From NCBI GenBank assembly GCA_020442095.1, contig JAGRKY010000082.1, positions 1 through 9,350 of the forward strand: a stretch of 9,350 nucleotides of DNA, given 5' to 3'. Below, piece after piece: positions 1-6,144 of this stretch. Made by a program: the position numbers and the translations under genes. The number at the start of each line of letters is the position of its first letter. Position 1 is the stretch's first letter. The stretch is from Bauldia sp. GTDB taxonomy: Bacteria; Pseudomonadota; Alphaproteobacteria; Rhizobiales; Kaistiaceae. The notes under the pieces were generated by a model. The model worked only from the letters and a program-made list of their open reading frames with translations. It ran no database searches and was not told the origin of the DNA.

Positions 1-572
1 AGCAGGAGCCGCTCGGCCTCGGCCACGCGGTCTGGTGCGCCCGCGAGATCGTCGGCAACGAGCCCTTCGCCGTCATCCTGCCGGACATGATCATGCGCGG
101 CGAGACCATGAGCTGCCTCGACCAGATGCTGAAGACCTATCAGGAGACCGGCGGCAATCTGGTTTCGGTCGAGGAATGCGATCCGTCGGAGACCGCAAGC
201 TACGGGATCGTCGGCATCGGCGAGGCGGTCGGCGACGCCTATCGCATGACGTCGATGATCGAGAAGCCGAAGCCGGAGGACGCGCCGTCCAACCTCTACA
301 TCACCGGCCGCTACATCCTGCAGCCGGAGATCTTCGCGCTCCTCGGCGAAGGCCGTCGCGGCGCCGGCAACGAGATCCAGATCACGGACGCGATGCTGCG
401 TCTCCTCGAGACCCAGCCCTTCTACGCCTGCCCGTTCAAGGGGCGGACCTTCGATTGCGGCTCGAAGCTCGGCTTCCTCGCGGCCAATGTCGCCTTCGCA
501 CTGGAGCGCGACGAACTTGCCGCAGACTTCGCCGCCGAGGCGCGGGCGCTGCTCGAAGCCGCCGGCCGTTGA
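1..572 (+). CDS. galU: UTP--glucose-1-phosphate uridylyltransferase, C-terminal part
   Basis: This cytoplasmic enzyme makes UDP-glucose from UTP and glucose-1-phosphate, the donor for surface polysaccharides and other glucosylated envelope products. The left edge cuts the gene: the reading frame is open from base 3, giving 189 visible residues, while the family usually has about 290-300, so roughly the first 105 residues with the nucleotide-binding G-G-x-G-T-R loop are missing. Visible family marks, in order, are GHAVWCAREIVG, FAVILPDM, ASYGIVG, EKPKPEDAPSNL followed by GRYIL, GAGNEIQITDAM, and FDCGSKLGFLAANV near the C terminus. The stop codon TGA lies at 570-572, 15 bases from the stop of the convergent gene. 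Related nucleotidyltransferases such as RfbA are less likely because EKP-x-P-E-D-A-P-S-N-L and the FDCGSKLG ending are typical of GalU. Nothing looks broken in the visible part. Confidence 0.9.
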   Translation, partial: QEPLGLGHAVWCAREIVGNEPFAVILPDMIMRGETMSCLDQMLKTYQETGGNLVSVEECDPSETASYGIVGIGEAVGDAYRMTSMIEKPKPEDAPSNLYITGRYILQPEIFALLGEGRRGAGNEIQITDAMLRLLETQPFYACPFKGRTFDCGSKLGFLAANVAFALERDELAADFAAEARALLEAAGR

Positions 573-582
573 GGCCGTCGGC
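558..582. terminator. GC-rich hairpin centred on the galU stop codon
   Basis: Bases 558-567 (GCCGCCGGCC) pair with 573-582 (GGCCGTCGGC) in 9 of 10 positions, leaving a 5-base loop (568-572) that contains the galU stop codon. It lies at the junction of two convergent genes and could act for both strands. No run of T follows on either side, so it is not a classical intrinsic terminator. In GC-rich coding DNA such a stem can also arise by chance. Confidence 0.35.
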
Positions 583-587
583 GAGGC

Positions 588-2093
588 TCAGCGATAGACG
601 CGCAGGTCGATGCGGATGGTGTCCGACGTATAGTCGTCGGACCGCTTGGTGCTGTCGCGCCATTCGTGGAGATAGCCGGCGGCTATCTCGGAATAGCGGT
701 TGATCTTCCAGGTAGCGTCGAAGCCGAGCTGATAGGTCCAGTCGACCTGGTCGACCCCCTGGTAGCGCCTGTAGCGGGCCGCTGCGTTGGCGCCGAGATC
801 GACATTGGCACGCCACGCATAGGCATATTCCAGCCGGCCGTCATAAACGACCGACCCCGATGAATTGCGCCGGGTTGTCGGGTCGATGGACGTCGCAATG
901 TCCGCCGTGATCGTCGAGAGATAACCCGGCGACCAGGTCAGGTTGCCATCGACCGCAAAGGCCGAGATCGGCTTCAGGGCATTGTCGTCGAAGGTGTTGC
1001 GCAGATAGCCGACCGCAATCTCGCCGGAAGAGACCGGACCGCGATCGAAGGCGAAACCGACCAGCAGCCCGTCGCCGTGGCCGGAACGGCGAATGCCGTT
1101 CACGTCCTTCTTCTTGTCGTAGACCCGGTTGGAAATCTGGGCCTCGACATAGGGAACGAAGGCTTCGCTGATCTCGTATCCCGTCCGCAGCGTCGCGCCA
1201 TAGAGCGTGTTGTCGCGGTCGCGCTGGTCGTAGCCCTTGTCGCCCGATTTCGCCTCGCCATAGGTCTCGCGATCGGCATTCACGCCAAGGCTGAAGACGC
1301 CCGGGCCTTCGGTCTTCGAGAAGGTCGCGGAATTGTTGAAGTGATACCGGTCCGGTGCCTTGTCGACGCCACCCGGCAGATCGGGATCGGATAGTTGGTC
1401 CCGTCCGTAGCGATAGGAAGAGCGGAAATCGGCCGCCCACCTGTCGGAGAGATCGAGCCTCACCGTGCCGGTCGCTTCCGCTTCGGGAACGTTGTCGGCT
1501 CCGTCCGAATAGGCCTCCTGCGAGCCGCGCAGGAACAGCGTCGCCTCGTGGCGGGACCAGTCCGACTGGATCAGGACCTGAGGCGCGATGGCGCCGAGGG
1601 CGGCGCCGGTACCGCCCGGTGCATCGGTCGAGTTCGAGGTGTAGCCGGCCCCGAAGCCGACTTCGGGAAAGATCACGAAGCTCCCCGCCCTGATCCCGAG
1701 GGGCGCATAGGGATCTTCGTCCAGCGTCCGCCGCAGCGCGTTGCCGGCGATGAAATCGGGAGGGTTGGAGGTATCGATCACGGGCTCGGGCAGCACCCGC
1801 GAGGTCGCCGGCGGCTCGTTCGGCACGGCGCCGGTCAGAACCGCGTCAACATCCGGTTCCGCCGTTTTGGCCGGTGTCTCGGCCTCCTTTGGGGTGGCCG
1901 CGGCATCTGCATTGGCCGCCTGTTCGGCCTCCTTCGCAAGCACCGCCGGCGCAATTGTGCCGGAATCGACGTTGATGATCGTGTCCCGCAGCCCCTTCGT
2001 CACGGGCGGAGCGGATTGCCCGTTGGCCGCCGACGCCGCCAGAAGCAGCGCGACGCCCCCCGCTTTCAGGGGTATGATGGCACTGATACGCAT
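588..2093 (-). CDS. Outer-membrane beta-barrel protein (BBP2_2-type)
   Basis: The 501-residue product has a signal peptide: a basic start (MR, K10), a hydrophobic core at about residues 11-23 and a likely cleavage near residues 23-26. Residues 48-112 form a low-complexity stretch rich in Ala, Glu and Pro, probably a periplasmic segment. From about residue 125 the motif DEDPYAPLGIRAGSF opens a region of alternating polar and hydrophobic strands with many Tyr, Gly and Arg, ending in IDLRVYR. This matches the rhizobial outer-membrane beta-barrel family that I know as BBP2_2 (putative beta-barrel porin 2), by recall and not by search. The family's function is poorly known; some members sit beside exopolysaccharide genes. 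Here galU lies convergent downstream and kdsD divergent upstream, fitting an envelope role, though a transport function is inference. The ATG at 2093 is followed directly by the signal peptide; only a weak GGGG-type ribosome site precedes it. Confidence 0.82.
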   Translation of the reverse strand: MRISAIIPLKAGGVALLLAASAANGQSAPPVTKGLRDTIINVDSGTIAPAVLAKEAEQAANADAAATPKEAETPAKTAEPDVDAVLTGAVPNEPPATSRVLPEPVIDTSNPPDFIAGNALRRTLDEDPYAPLGIRAGSFVIFPEVGFGAGYTSNSTDAPGGTGAALGAIAPQVLIQSDWSRHEATLFLRGSQEAYSDGADNVPEAEATGTVRLDLSDRWAADFRSSYRYGRDQLSDPDLPGGVDKAPDRYHFNNSATFSKTEGPGVFSLGVNADRETYGEAKSGDKGYDQRDRDNTLYGATLRTGYEISEAFVPYVEAQISNRVYDKKKDVNGIRRSGHGDGLLVGFAFDRGPVSSGEIAVGYLRNTFDDNALKPISAFAVDGNLTWSPGYLSTITADIATSIDPTTRRNSSGSVVYDGRLEYAYAWRANVDLGANAAARYRRYQGVDQVDWTYQLGFDATWKINRYSEIAAGYLHEWRDSTKRSDDYTSDTIRIDLRVYR

Positions 2094-2259
2094 GACACCG
2101 GCCCCAGGACAGGAATGGCGCAGCCGACGGCGCGCTTATGCTTTCCGATTCGTAAACAACGATGGTTAATGGACTGTTGTCGGCTCCGGCCGGGCCCTTC
2201 CTTAGGGCAACGGAATCCTGCTAGACACGGGCGCGAAACAGGAAAGGCAGGACACAGGC
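2094..2259. promoter_or_regulatory. Divergent intergenic region between the barrel gene and kdsD
   Basis: These 166 bases must hold the promoters of both divergent genes, but I find no convincing -35/-10 pair. The middle (about 2140-2170) is AT-rich against a GC-rich background. On the - strand 2169-2162 reads TTAACCAT, a CtrA-type half site, and two GANTC sequences (2147-2151 and 2213-2217) are potential CcrM methylation sites. A small hairpin can form from 2194-2198 (GCCCT) and 2204-2208 (AGGGC) around a 5-base loop. Confidence 0.4.
2249..2252 (+). promoter_or_regulatory. Ribosome binding site of kdsD
   Basis: AGGA at 2249-2252 lies 7 bases before the GTG at 2260 and supports that non-ATG start. 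A second purine block, AGGAAAGG, lies just upstream (from 2240) but is too far from the start to be the main site. No in-frame ATG occurs near the protein's beginning that would do better. Confidence 0.55.
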
Positions 2260-3282
2260 GTGGCAACGTTTTCGGGCAAGCGGACAATCGAAGTGGTCTC
2301 TTCGCGACCGGATACGCCAGTGTCGGCGTCCGCGCGCCGGACGCTGGAAACCGAGCGCGCCGGACTCGCCGCCCTGCAGGACGCCCTCGACAACGGTCTG
2401 GCGGCGCCCTTCACGGAGGCCGTCTCGCTGATTCACGGCGGATCGGGCCGGGTCGTGGTCACCGGGCTCGGCAAGAGCGGCCATGTCGCCCGCAAGGTCG
2501 CCGCGACTCTCGCCTCGACCGGCACGCCGTCCTTCTTCGTGCATCCCTCGGAGGCCAGCCACGGCGACCTCGGGATGATCACCACCGACGACGTCATCAT
2601 CGCCATGTCGTGGTCGGGCGAGACGGCGGAGCTTCGCGGCATTGTCGAATATTCGCGCCGCTTCCACATCCCGCTGATCGCCATGACCGCGACGGCGGAC
2701 AGCTCGCTGGCGCGCGAATCGGAGATCGTGCTGCTCCTGCCCCAGGTCAAGGAAGCCTGCCCGCACGGCCTCGCGCCGACGACCTCCGCCATGATCCAGC
2801 TGGCGCTCGGCGACGCCCTCGCCATCGCCCTGCTCGAAAGCCGCGGCTTCACCGCCGAGGGCTTCCACGCCTTCCATCCCGGCGGCAAGCTCGGCGCCAA
2901 TCTCAAATTCGTCCGCGACGTCATGCACGGGGGAGCCTCGATCCCCCTCGCCTCTGAGAACACGCCGATGTCGGACGCCATCCTGGTGATTTCCCAGAAG
3001 AGCTTCGGCTGCGTCGGCATCGTCGATGGCGACGGGCGGCTGGCGGGGATCATCACCGACGGCGACCTGCGCCGTCACATGAGCCCCGACCTCCTCGGCC
3101 GCGACGCCGTCGACATCATGACCCGGGCGCCGAAATCGGTAACGCCCGATACGCTTGTCGGCGAGGCGCTGGCGCTGATGAACAACACATCACGCCCCTT
3201 CACGGCGGTCTTCGTCGTCGAGGACGGCAAGCCGGTCGGAATCGTCCACGTCCACGACCTGCTGCGCATCGGCGTCGTCTGA
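2260..3282 (+). CDS. kdsD: D-arabinose-5-phosphate isomerase (KpsF/GutQ family)
   Basis: This cytoplasmic enzyme interconverts D-ribulose-5-phosphate and D-arabinose-5-phosphate, the first step towards Kdo for lipopolysaccharide. The 340-residue length is close to E. coli KdsD (328). An SIS (sugar isomerase) domain covers about residues 45-185, with GLGKSGH at 69-75 and HPSEASHGDLG at 95-105. Two CBS domains follow (about 220-270 and 283-338), seen in GIITDGDLRR and GIVHVHDLLRIGVV. All four catalytic residues known from E. coli KdsD (K59, E111, E152, H193) are found with one constant offset of 13: K72, E124, E165 and H206, the last within FHPGGKLG. The start is GTG at 2260 with AGGA 7 bases upstream. 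It stands alone, divergent from the barrel gene and without kdsC or capsule genes in the window, so it is probably the housekeeping copy. Paralogues such as KpsF or GutQ cannot be told apart by sequence alone. Confidence 0.9.
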   Translation: MATFSGKRTIEVVSSRPDTPVSASARRTLETERAGLAALQDALDNGLAAPFTEAVSLIHGGSGRVVVTGLGKSGHVARKVAATLASTGTPSFFVHPSEASHGDLGMITTDDVIIAMSWSGETAELRGIVEYSRRFHIPLIAMTATADSSLARESEIVLLLPQVKEACPHGLAPTTSAMIQLALGDALAIALLESRGFTAEGFHAFHPGGKLGANLKFVRDVMHGGASIPLASENTPMSDAILVISQKSFGCVGIVDGDGRLAGIITDGDLRRHMSPDLLGRDAVDIMTRAPKSVTPDTLVGEALALMNNTSRPFTAVFVVEDGKPVGIVHVHDLLRIGVV

Positions 3283-3288
3283 ACGGCG
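3273..3288. terminator. Small hairpin over the kdsD stop codon
   Basis: Bases 3273-3278 (CGTCGT) pair with 3283-3288 (ACGGCG), six pairs including one T-G wobble, around a 4-base loop that holds the kdsD TGA. The convergent nfeD-type gene ends at 3299, only 16 bases beyond kdsD. There is no T-run, so terminator function is doubtful. Confidence 0.22.
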
Positions 3289-3298
3289 GATCTCCGGC

Positions 3299-3748
3299 TC
3301 AGGCTTCCGCGCGCCCGACGGTGAGGACGGCGCCATCGTGGCCCATCACCTTCACCCGCGCCCCTGACGGCAGATCGGGTCCCTTCACCCGCCAGTTGGC
3401 ATCGTAGACCCGGATTTGGCCGACGCCGTCGACAATCGGCTGGTGCAGCACATAGACATGGCCGACCATGCCGTCGAGCCGGCTGTTGAGGTGCGGCTCG
3501 TCGCTCGCCGACGACCGCGCGAAATACCGGCGTCCGACGATCACCAGGACCAGCGACAGGACGGCGAAGATCAGGAGGTCGAGCTGCCACGAAAGGTCGG
3601 TGAACAGCGCAACGACGCCGGTCAGGATGGCTGCGATCCCGAACCAGACGAAGACGTTGCCCGGCAGCAATATCTCGAGGGCGAGCAGCACGACGCCCCC
3701 GACCCACCAAGCCCAGGCGCCGAGTTCGTCGAGAAGTTCGAGGATCAC
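3299..3748 (-). CDS. Short NfeD-family membrane protein (YbbJ-like)
   Basis: This 149-residue protein is the partner usually found next to SPFH/stomatin proteins. Three hydrophobic segments are visible at about residues 12-28, 32-49 and 56-72, the first pair joined by the turn LLPGNVFVWFG. A soluble C-terminal part (about 88-148) has the pattern of an NfeD OB-fold, with short beta stretches such as GMVGHVYVL and ARVKVMGHDGAVLTV. The length fits the short NfeD type that lacks the N-terminal ClpP-like protease domain. Its start codon is GTG at 3748-3746 and overlaps the TGA of the upstream SPFH gene (3747-3745) as GTGA, so translation is probably coupled and the two form one operon. The same pairing occurs in E. 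coli as qmcA-ybbJ. A role in membrane-microdomain organisation or membrane-protein quality control is family knowledge and not shown here. Confidence 0.85.
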   Translation of the reverse strand: MILELLDELGAWAWWVGGVVLLALEILLPGNVFVWFGIAAILTGVVALFTDLSWQLDLLIFAVLSLVLVIVGRRYFARSSASDEPHLNSRLDGMVGHVYVLHQPIVDGVGQIRVYDANWRVKGPDLPSGARVKVMGHDGAVLTVGRAEA

Positions 3749-4716
3749 GTCGCGCTCCCGCCGCCCGTCGTCGGCACCCGGCCGGACCTGCGCTGGGCGG
3801 CGTCCTCGCCGAACGACGCCTTGGCAATCTCGGCGATGCCGGCGATCGATCCGATCAGCGACGATGCCTCGACCGGCAGCATCATCACCTTCTGGTTGGG
3901 CGCGGCAGCAAGCGATTCCAGCGCCTGCGTGTATTTCTGCGCGATGAAATAGTTCAGCGCCTGCACGTCGCCGCCGGCGACCGCCTCGGAGACGACCCGC
4001 GTCGCCATCGCTTCCGCCTCTGCCTGTCGCTCGCGCGCTTCGGCATCGCGGAAAGCGGCCTCGCGCCGGCCCTCGGCCTGGAGGATCTGCGACTGCTTCT
4101 CGCCTTCGGCCTTGAGAATCTGCGACGCCCGCAGCCCCTCCGCCTCGAGAATCTGGGCGCGCTTGTCGCGCTCCGCCTTCATCTGCCGGCCCATGGCGTC
4201 GACGAGGTCGCGCGGCGGCTCGATGTCCTTGATCTCGATGCGCGTCATCTTGAGTCCCCAGGGCGCCGCGGCAGCGTCAACGACATGCAGCAGGCGGTCA
4301 TTGATGTCGTCGCGCTTCGACAGCAATTCGTCGAGATCCATCGATCCCATCACCGTCCGGATGTTGGTCATGGTGAGGTTGAGGATGGCGTTCTCCAGGC
4401 CCTTGACCTCGTAGGCCGCGCGCGCGGCGTCGAGCACCTGGTAGAAGACCACGCCGTCGGCGGAGACCGTGGCGTTGTCGCGGGTGATCACCTCCTGGGT
4501 CGGGACGTCGAGCACCTGCTCCATCATGCTCATCTTGGCGCCGATCCGGTCGATGAAGGGAACGATCAGGTTCAGGCCCGGCTTCAGTGTCTTCGTATAT
4601 CGGCCGAACCGCTCGACCGTGTAGTTGGAGCCCTGCGGGATCGTCTTGATACCCGCGAACAGCACCAGGATGATCAGTGCGACGACAGCAATGACGACCC
4701 AATCAAAGCCGAACAT
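3745..4716 (-). CDS. qmcA: SPFH/stomatin/prohibitin-domain membrane protein (QmcA-like)
   Basis: This 323-residue inner-membrane scaffold protein belongs to the stomatin/prohibitin group that forms large oligomers and membrane microdomains. An N-terminal membrane helix (about residues 6-22) is followed by the SPFH domain (about 25-180), with IPQGSNYTVERFGRY and LKPGLNLIVPFIDRI near its start and RIEIKDIEPPRDLVDAMGRQ at its end. Then comes an alpha-helical, highly charged region (about 180-245) with three copies of QIL(E/K/Q)AEG at residues 188-194, 199-205 and 210-216, and a tail rich in Ala and Gly. E. coli QmcA is about 305 residues. The ATG at 4716 is preceded by a perfect AAGGAGG seven bases away, which fixes the start and suggests strong translation. 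The NfeD-family partner follows with a GTGA overlap. The upstream gene on the same strand, hemH, is separated by 159 bases with its own possible terminator, so this pair probably has its own promoter. Confidence 0.92.
   Translation of the reverse strand: MFGFDWVVIAVVALIILVLFAGIKTIPQGSNYTVERFGRYTKTLKPGLNLIVPFIDRIGAKMSMMEQVLDVPTQEVITRDNATVSADGVVFYQVLDAARAAYEVKGLENAILNLTMTNIRTVMGSMDLDELLSKRDDINDRLLHVVDAAAAPWGLKMTRIEIKDIEPPRDLVDAMGRQMKAERDKRAQILEAEGLRASQILKAEGEKQSQILQAEGRREAAFRDAEARERQAEAEAMATRVVSEAVAGGDVQALNYFIAQKYTQALESLAAAPNQKVMMLPVEASSLIGSIAGIAEIAKASFGEDAAQRRSGRVPTTGGGSAT
4069..4155 (-). repeat. Three 33-base imperfect tandem repeats within qmcA
   Basis: These encode the three QIL-x-AEG units of the SPFH protein (residues 188-216), spaced exactly 11 residues or 33 bases apart. 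An 11-residue (hendecad) period is typical of a right-handed coiled coil and of oligomer-forming helices in this family. The copies differ at several codons, so the repeat is old and kept at protein level; it is not a recent duplication. Confidence 0.7.
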
Positions 4717-4723
4717 CCCTCGT

Positions 4724-4730
4724 CCTCCTT
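4724..4730 (-). promoter_or_regulatory. Strong Shine-Dalgarno of the SPFH gene
   Basis: On the - strand the bases 4730-4724 read AAGGAGG, a full match to the Shine-Dalgarno core, with 7 bases to the ATG at 4716. It is the best ribosome site in the window. Confidence 0.85.
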
Positions 4731-4764
4731 TTCGAATCAGGCCGCGCGCCGCGGCAGGATGCGC

Positions 4765-4770
4765 AGTCTA
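4765..4770 (-). promoter_or_regulatory. Possible -10 element for the SPFH-NfeD operon
   Basis: On the - strand 4770-4765 reads TAGACT within GCGC-TAGACT-GCGC, a form I often see as a -10 element in alphaproteobacteria. It would place the transcript start about 40 bases before the ATG. I find no good -35 hexamer at the expected distance (the bases there read CGCAAG), so this is weak. Confidence 0.25.
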
Positions 4771-4812
4771 GCGCGGATTGCGCCAGCCTTGCGGCCGCGC
4801 GCGATCCCGATT

Positions 4813-4826
4813 CTTCATGTATGAAG
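4813..4826. promoter_or_regulatory. AT-rich palindrome, possible operator upstream of the SPFH gene
   Basis: CTTCAT-GT-ATGAAG is a perfect 6+6 inverted repeat with a two-base centre, about 97 bases upstream of the SPFH start codon. It stands out as AT-rich in a very GC-rich gap, as many repressor operators do. A GANTC site (4809-4813) abuts it. The binding protein is unknown. Confidence 0.35.
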
Positions 4827-4845
4827 CCGGCTACCTCGGCGCCAG

Positions 4846-4862
4846 AAAAACCGGCAATGCCG
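4846..4862 (-). terminator. Possible intrinsic terminator of hemH
   Basis: Read on the - strand, CGGC-ATT-GCCG (4862-4852) forms a 4-pair stem with a 3-base loop and is followed, after one G, by five T (4850-4846). It begins 13 bases past the hemH stop codon (4878-4876). The stem is short, so efficiency is uncertain, but it is the only hairpin in the window followed by a T-run. Confidence 0.42.
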
Positions 4863-4875
4863 CACCGCGCGGGGC

Positions 4876-5913
4876 TCAGATCCAGCCTGCCAGCTCGCGC
4901 CGCGCCAGGTGCTCGATGAGCCGCATGCCGGGCTCGCTGTCGTTGAGGCAGGCGATTGCCGCATAGTCCTCGCCGCCGGCTTCGCGGAACGTCTCGCCAC
5001 CACGGATCGCGATCTCCTCCAGCGTCTCCAGGCAGTCGGCGGAGAAACCCGGCATGATCACGACGAGACGCTTCGTCCCGCCCCTGGCGAGATCGGTAAT
5101 TGTTTCCTCGAAATAGGGCTGCAGCCACTCGGCCTTCCCGAAGCGCGACTGGAAGCAGATCTTCAGGCGCTCCTCGGGCCAGCCGAGCTTATCGCGCAAC
5201 AGCCGCGTCGTCTTCTGGCAGTGACAGTGATAGGGATCGCCCTTGTCGAGATAGTCGCGCGGCAGCCCGTGGAAGGAGGCGAGCACGAGTTCGGGCTCGA
5301 AATCGAGTCCCGCGAGGCCTTCGGTCAGCGACTGGGCCAGCGCGTCGATATAGACGGGGTCGTCGTGATAGGCCGGCAGCGTGCGGATCGCGGGCTGCCA
5401 GCGCATCGCCTTGAGCTTGTCGAAAGCGACGTCGTTGACCGTCGCGGTGGTCGCCGCGGCATATTGGGGATAGAGCGGCGCCACCAGGATGCGGTCGCAG
5501 CCCTGCGCCTTCAACGCCTCGATACGATCGCCGATGGCCGGCTCGCCGTAGCGCATCGCCCAGTCGACGACGACATCGGCGGCGGCAAGCCGCGCGGCGA
5601 GCTTCTCCGCCTGCGCCCGGCTGATGGTGATCAGCGGTGCCTCGTCCCGCGCCTCGTTCCAGATCGTGCGATAGGCATGCCCGGTCTTCTGCGGCCGGGT
5701 CGACAGGACGATGCCATTGAGGATGACCCACCAGACCGGCCGCGCGACCTCGATCACGCGATGATCCCACAGGAACTCCTTGAGATAGCGGCGGACCGAC
5801 CAGTAGTCCGTCCCGGACGGCGATCCGAGATTGACCAGAAGCACGCCGACGCGACCGAAACGGACGGCCGGGTGGCCTGCGGGCATCGGCCCGGAAGATG
5901 CGGTATCTGCCAT
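4876..5913 (-). CDS. hemH: Ferrochelatase
   Basis: Ferrochelatase inserts ferrous iron into protoporphyrin IX, the last step of protoheme synthesis, in the cytoplasm or at the inner membrane. The 345-residue length is normal for bacteria. Family marks include GVLLVNLGSP near the start (23-32), VAPLYPQYAAATTA (144-157), the catalytic histidine in ASFHGLP (H215), the FQSRFGKAEWLQPY block (254-267), and the conserved glutamate in PGFSADCLETLEEI (E296). A H-C-H-C cluster lies at residues 229-232. The C terminus ends at ELAGWI without the cysteine-bearing extension that holds a [2Fe-2S] cluster in some ferrochelatases. The ATG at 5913 has no Shine-Dalgarno; an internal ATG at residue 10 has none either, so I keep the longer start. 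The gene is divergent from the nucleotidase and is followed on the same strand by the SPFH-NfeD pair. I see no Irr-type iron control element upstream. Confidence 0.97.
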   Translation of the reverse strand: MADTASSGPMPAGHPAVRFGRVGVLLVNLGSPSGTDYWSVRRYLKEFLWDHRVIEVARPVWWVILNGIVLSTRPQKTGHAYRTIWNEARDEAPLITISRAQAEKLAARLAAADVVVDWAMRYGEPAIGDRIEALKAQGCDRILVAPLYPQYAAATTATVNDVAFDKLKAMRWQPAIRTLPAYHDDPVYIDALAQSLTEGLAGLDFEPELVLASFHGLPRDYLDKGDPYHCHCQKTTRLLRDKLGWPEERLKICFQSRFGKAEWLQPYFEETITDLARGGTKRLVVIMPGFSADCLETLEEIAIRGGETFREAGGEDYAAIACLNDSEPGMRLIEHLARRELAGWI

Positions 5914-5922
5914 TGTCAGGGA

Positions 5923-5928
5923 TTAATA
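5923..5928 (-). promoter_or_regulatory. Possible -10 element giving a leaderless hemH transcript
   Basis: On the - strand 5928-5923 reads TATTAA, only 9 bases before the hemH ATG. If it is the -10 element, transcription would start zero to three bases before the start codon, which would explain the absent Shine-Dalgarno. The -35 region is weak (TATCGC/TTATCG). Confidence 0.3.
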
Positions 5929-6073
5929 CACTGCTGCGCCCGATGGCGATAAGCATAGGGTTGCGGAGCGGACAGTCCACGGGGTGAGGCAATCCGCGCA
6001 GCGCCGCAAACCCCGAGTGATATCAGGATCTTCCGTCGCCGTCGCTGTCTCCTTCGGGCCGGAGCGTGACACC

Positions 6074-6091
6074 CCGTCAAGCTGCTGTAAG
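6074..6091 (+). promoter_or_regulatory. Weak Pho-box-like direct repeat
   Basis: CCGTCAA-GCTG-CTGTAAG has the 7+4+7 layout (11-base period) of a PhoB box, CTGTCAT-N4-CTGTCAT, and matches 10 of 14 consensus positions. It lies 54-71 bases upstream of a secreted nucleotidase gene, a plausible member of a phosphate-starvation regulon. The spacer is not AT-rich as in good Pho boxes. Confidence 0.22.
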
Positions 6092-6117
6092 AATTGGCCG
6101 TCATTACCCTGGAGCGT

Positions 6118-6136
6118 CCTCCGCTCTTCGTGGAGG
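6118..6136 (+). promoter_or_regulatory. Hairpin that masks the nucleotidase ribosome binding site
   Basis: Bases 6118-6124 (CCTCCGC) can pair with 6130-6136 (GTGGAGG), seven pairs with one G-T wobble around the 5-base loop TCTTC. The right arm contains GGAGG (6132-6136), the Shine-Dalgarno of the nucleotidase, 8 bases before its ATG at 6145. A competing fold is possible: GGAG at 6111-6114 can instead pair with CTCC at 6119-6122 around a 4-base loop, which would free the Shine-Dalgarno. Both pairings are visible; regulation is inference. Confidence 0.4.
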
Positions 6137-6144
6137 TCCAACCG

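Noticed and set aside
2175..2207. TTGTCG as a -35 box with CTTAGG as -10 for kdsD
   Set aside because: The -10 candidate is poor and the spacer is 18 bases; I cannot separate it from chance.
1395..2957. A 520-codon open frame on the + strand across the barrel gene, the intergenic region and kdsD
   Set aside because: It crosses two real genes in wrong frames, and the product is Arg/Gly/Pro-rich without any domain. It is a composition artefact.
4745..4805. Runs of GCGCGC and GCGGCCGC as a repeat or structured element
   Set aside because: These are simple GC-rich sequence in a GC-rich genome without a clear repeat unit or a well-defined stem.
4909..5952. A 347-codon open frame on the + strand, antisense to hemH
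   Set aside because: It mirrors hemH almost exactly. The hemH protein has all ferrochelatase motifs, whereas this product has none.
6094..6144. Upstream TTG start for the nucleotidase, adding 17 residues
   Set aside because: The added residues would push the signal peptide inward, no ribosome site precedes the TTG, and the ATG at 6145 has GGAGG at ideal distance.
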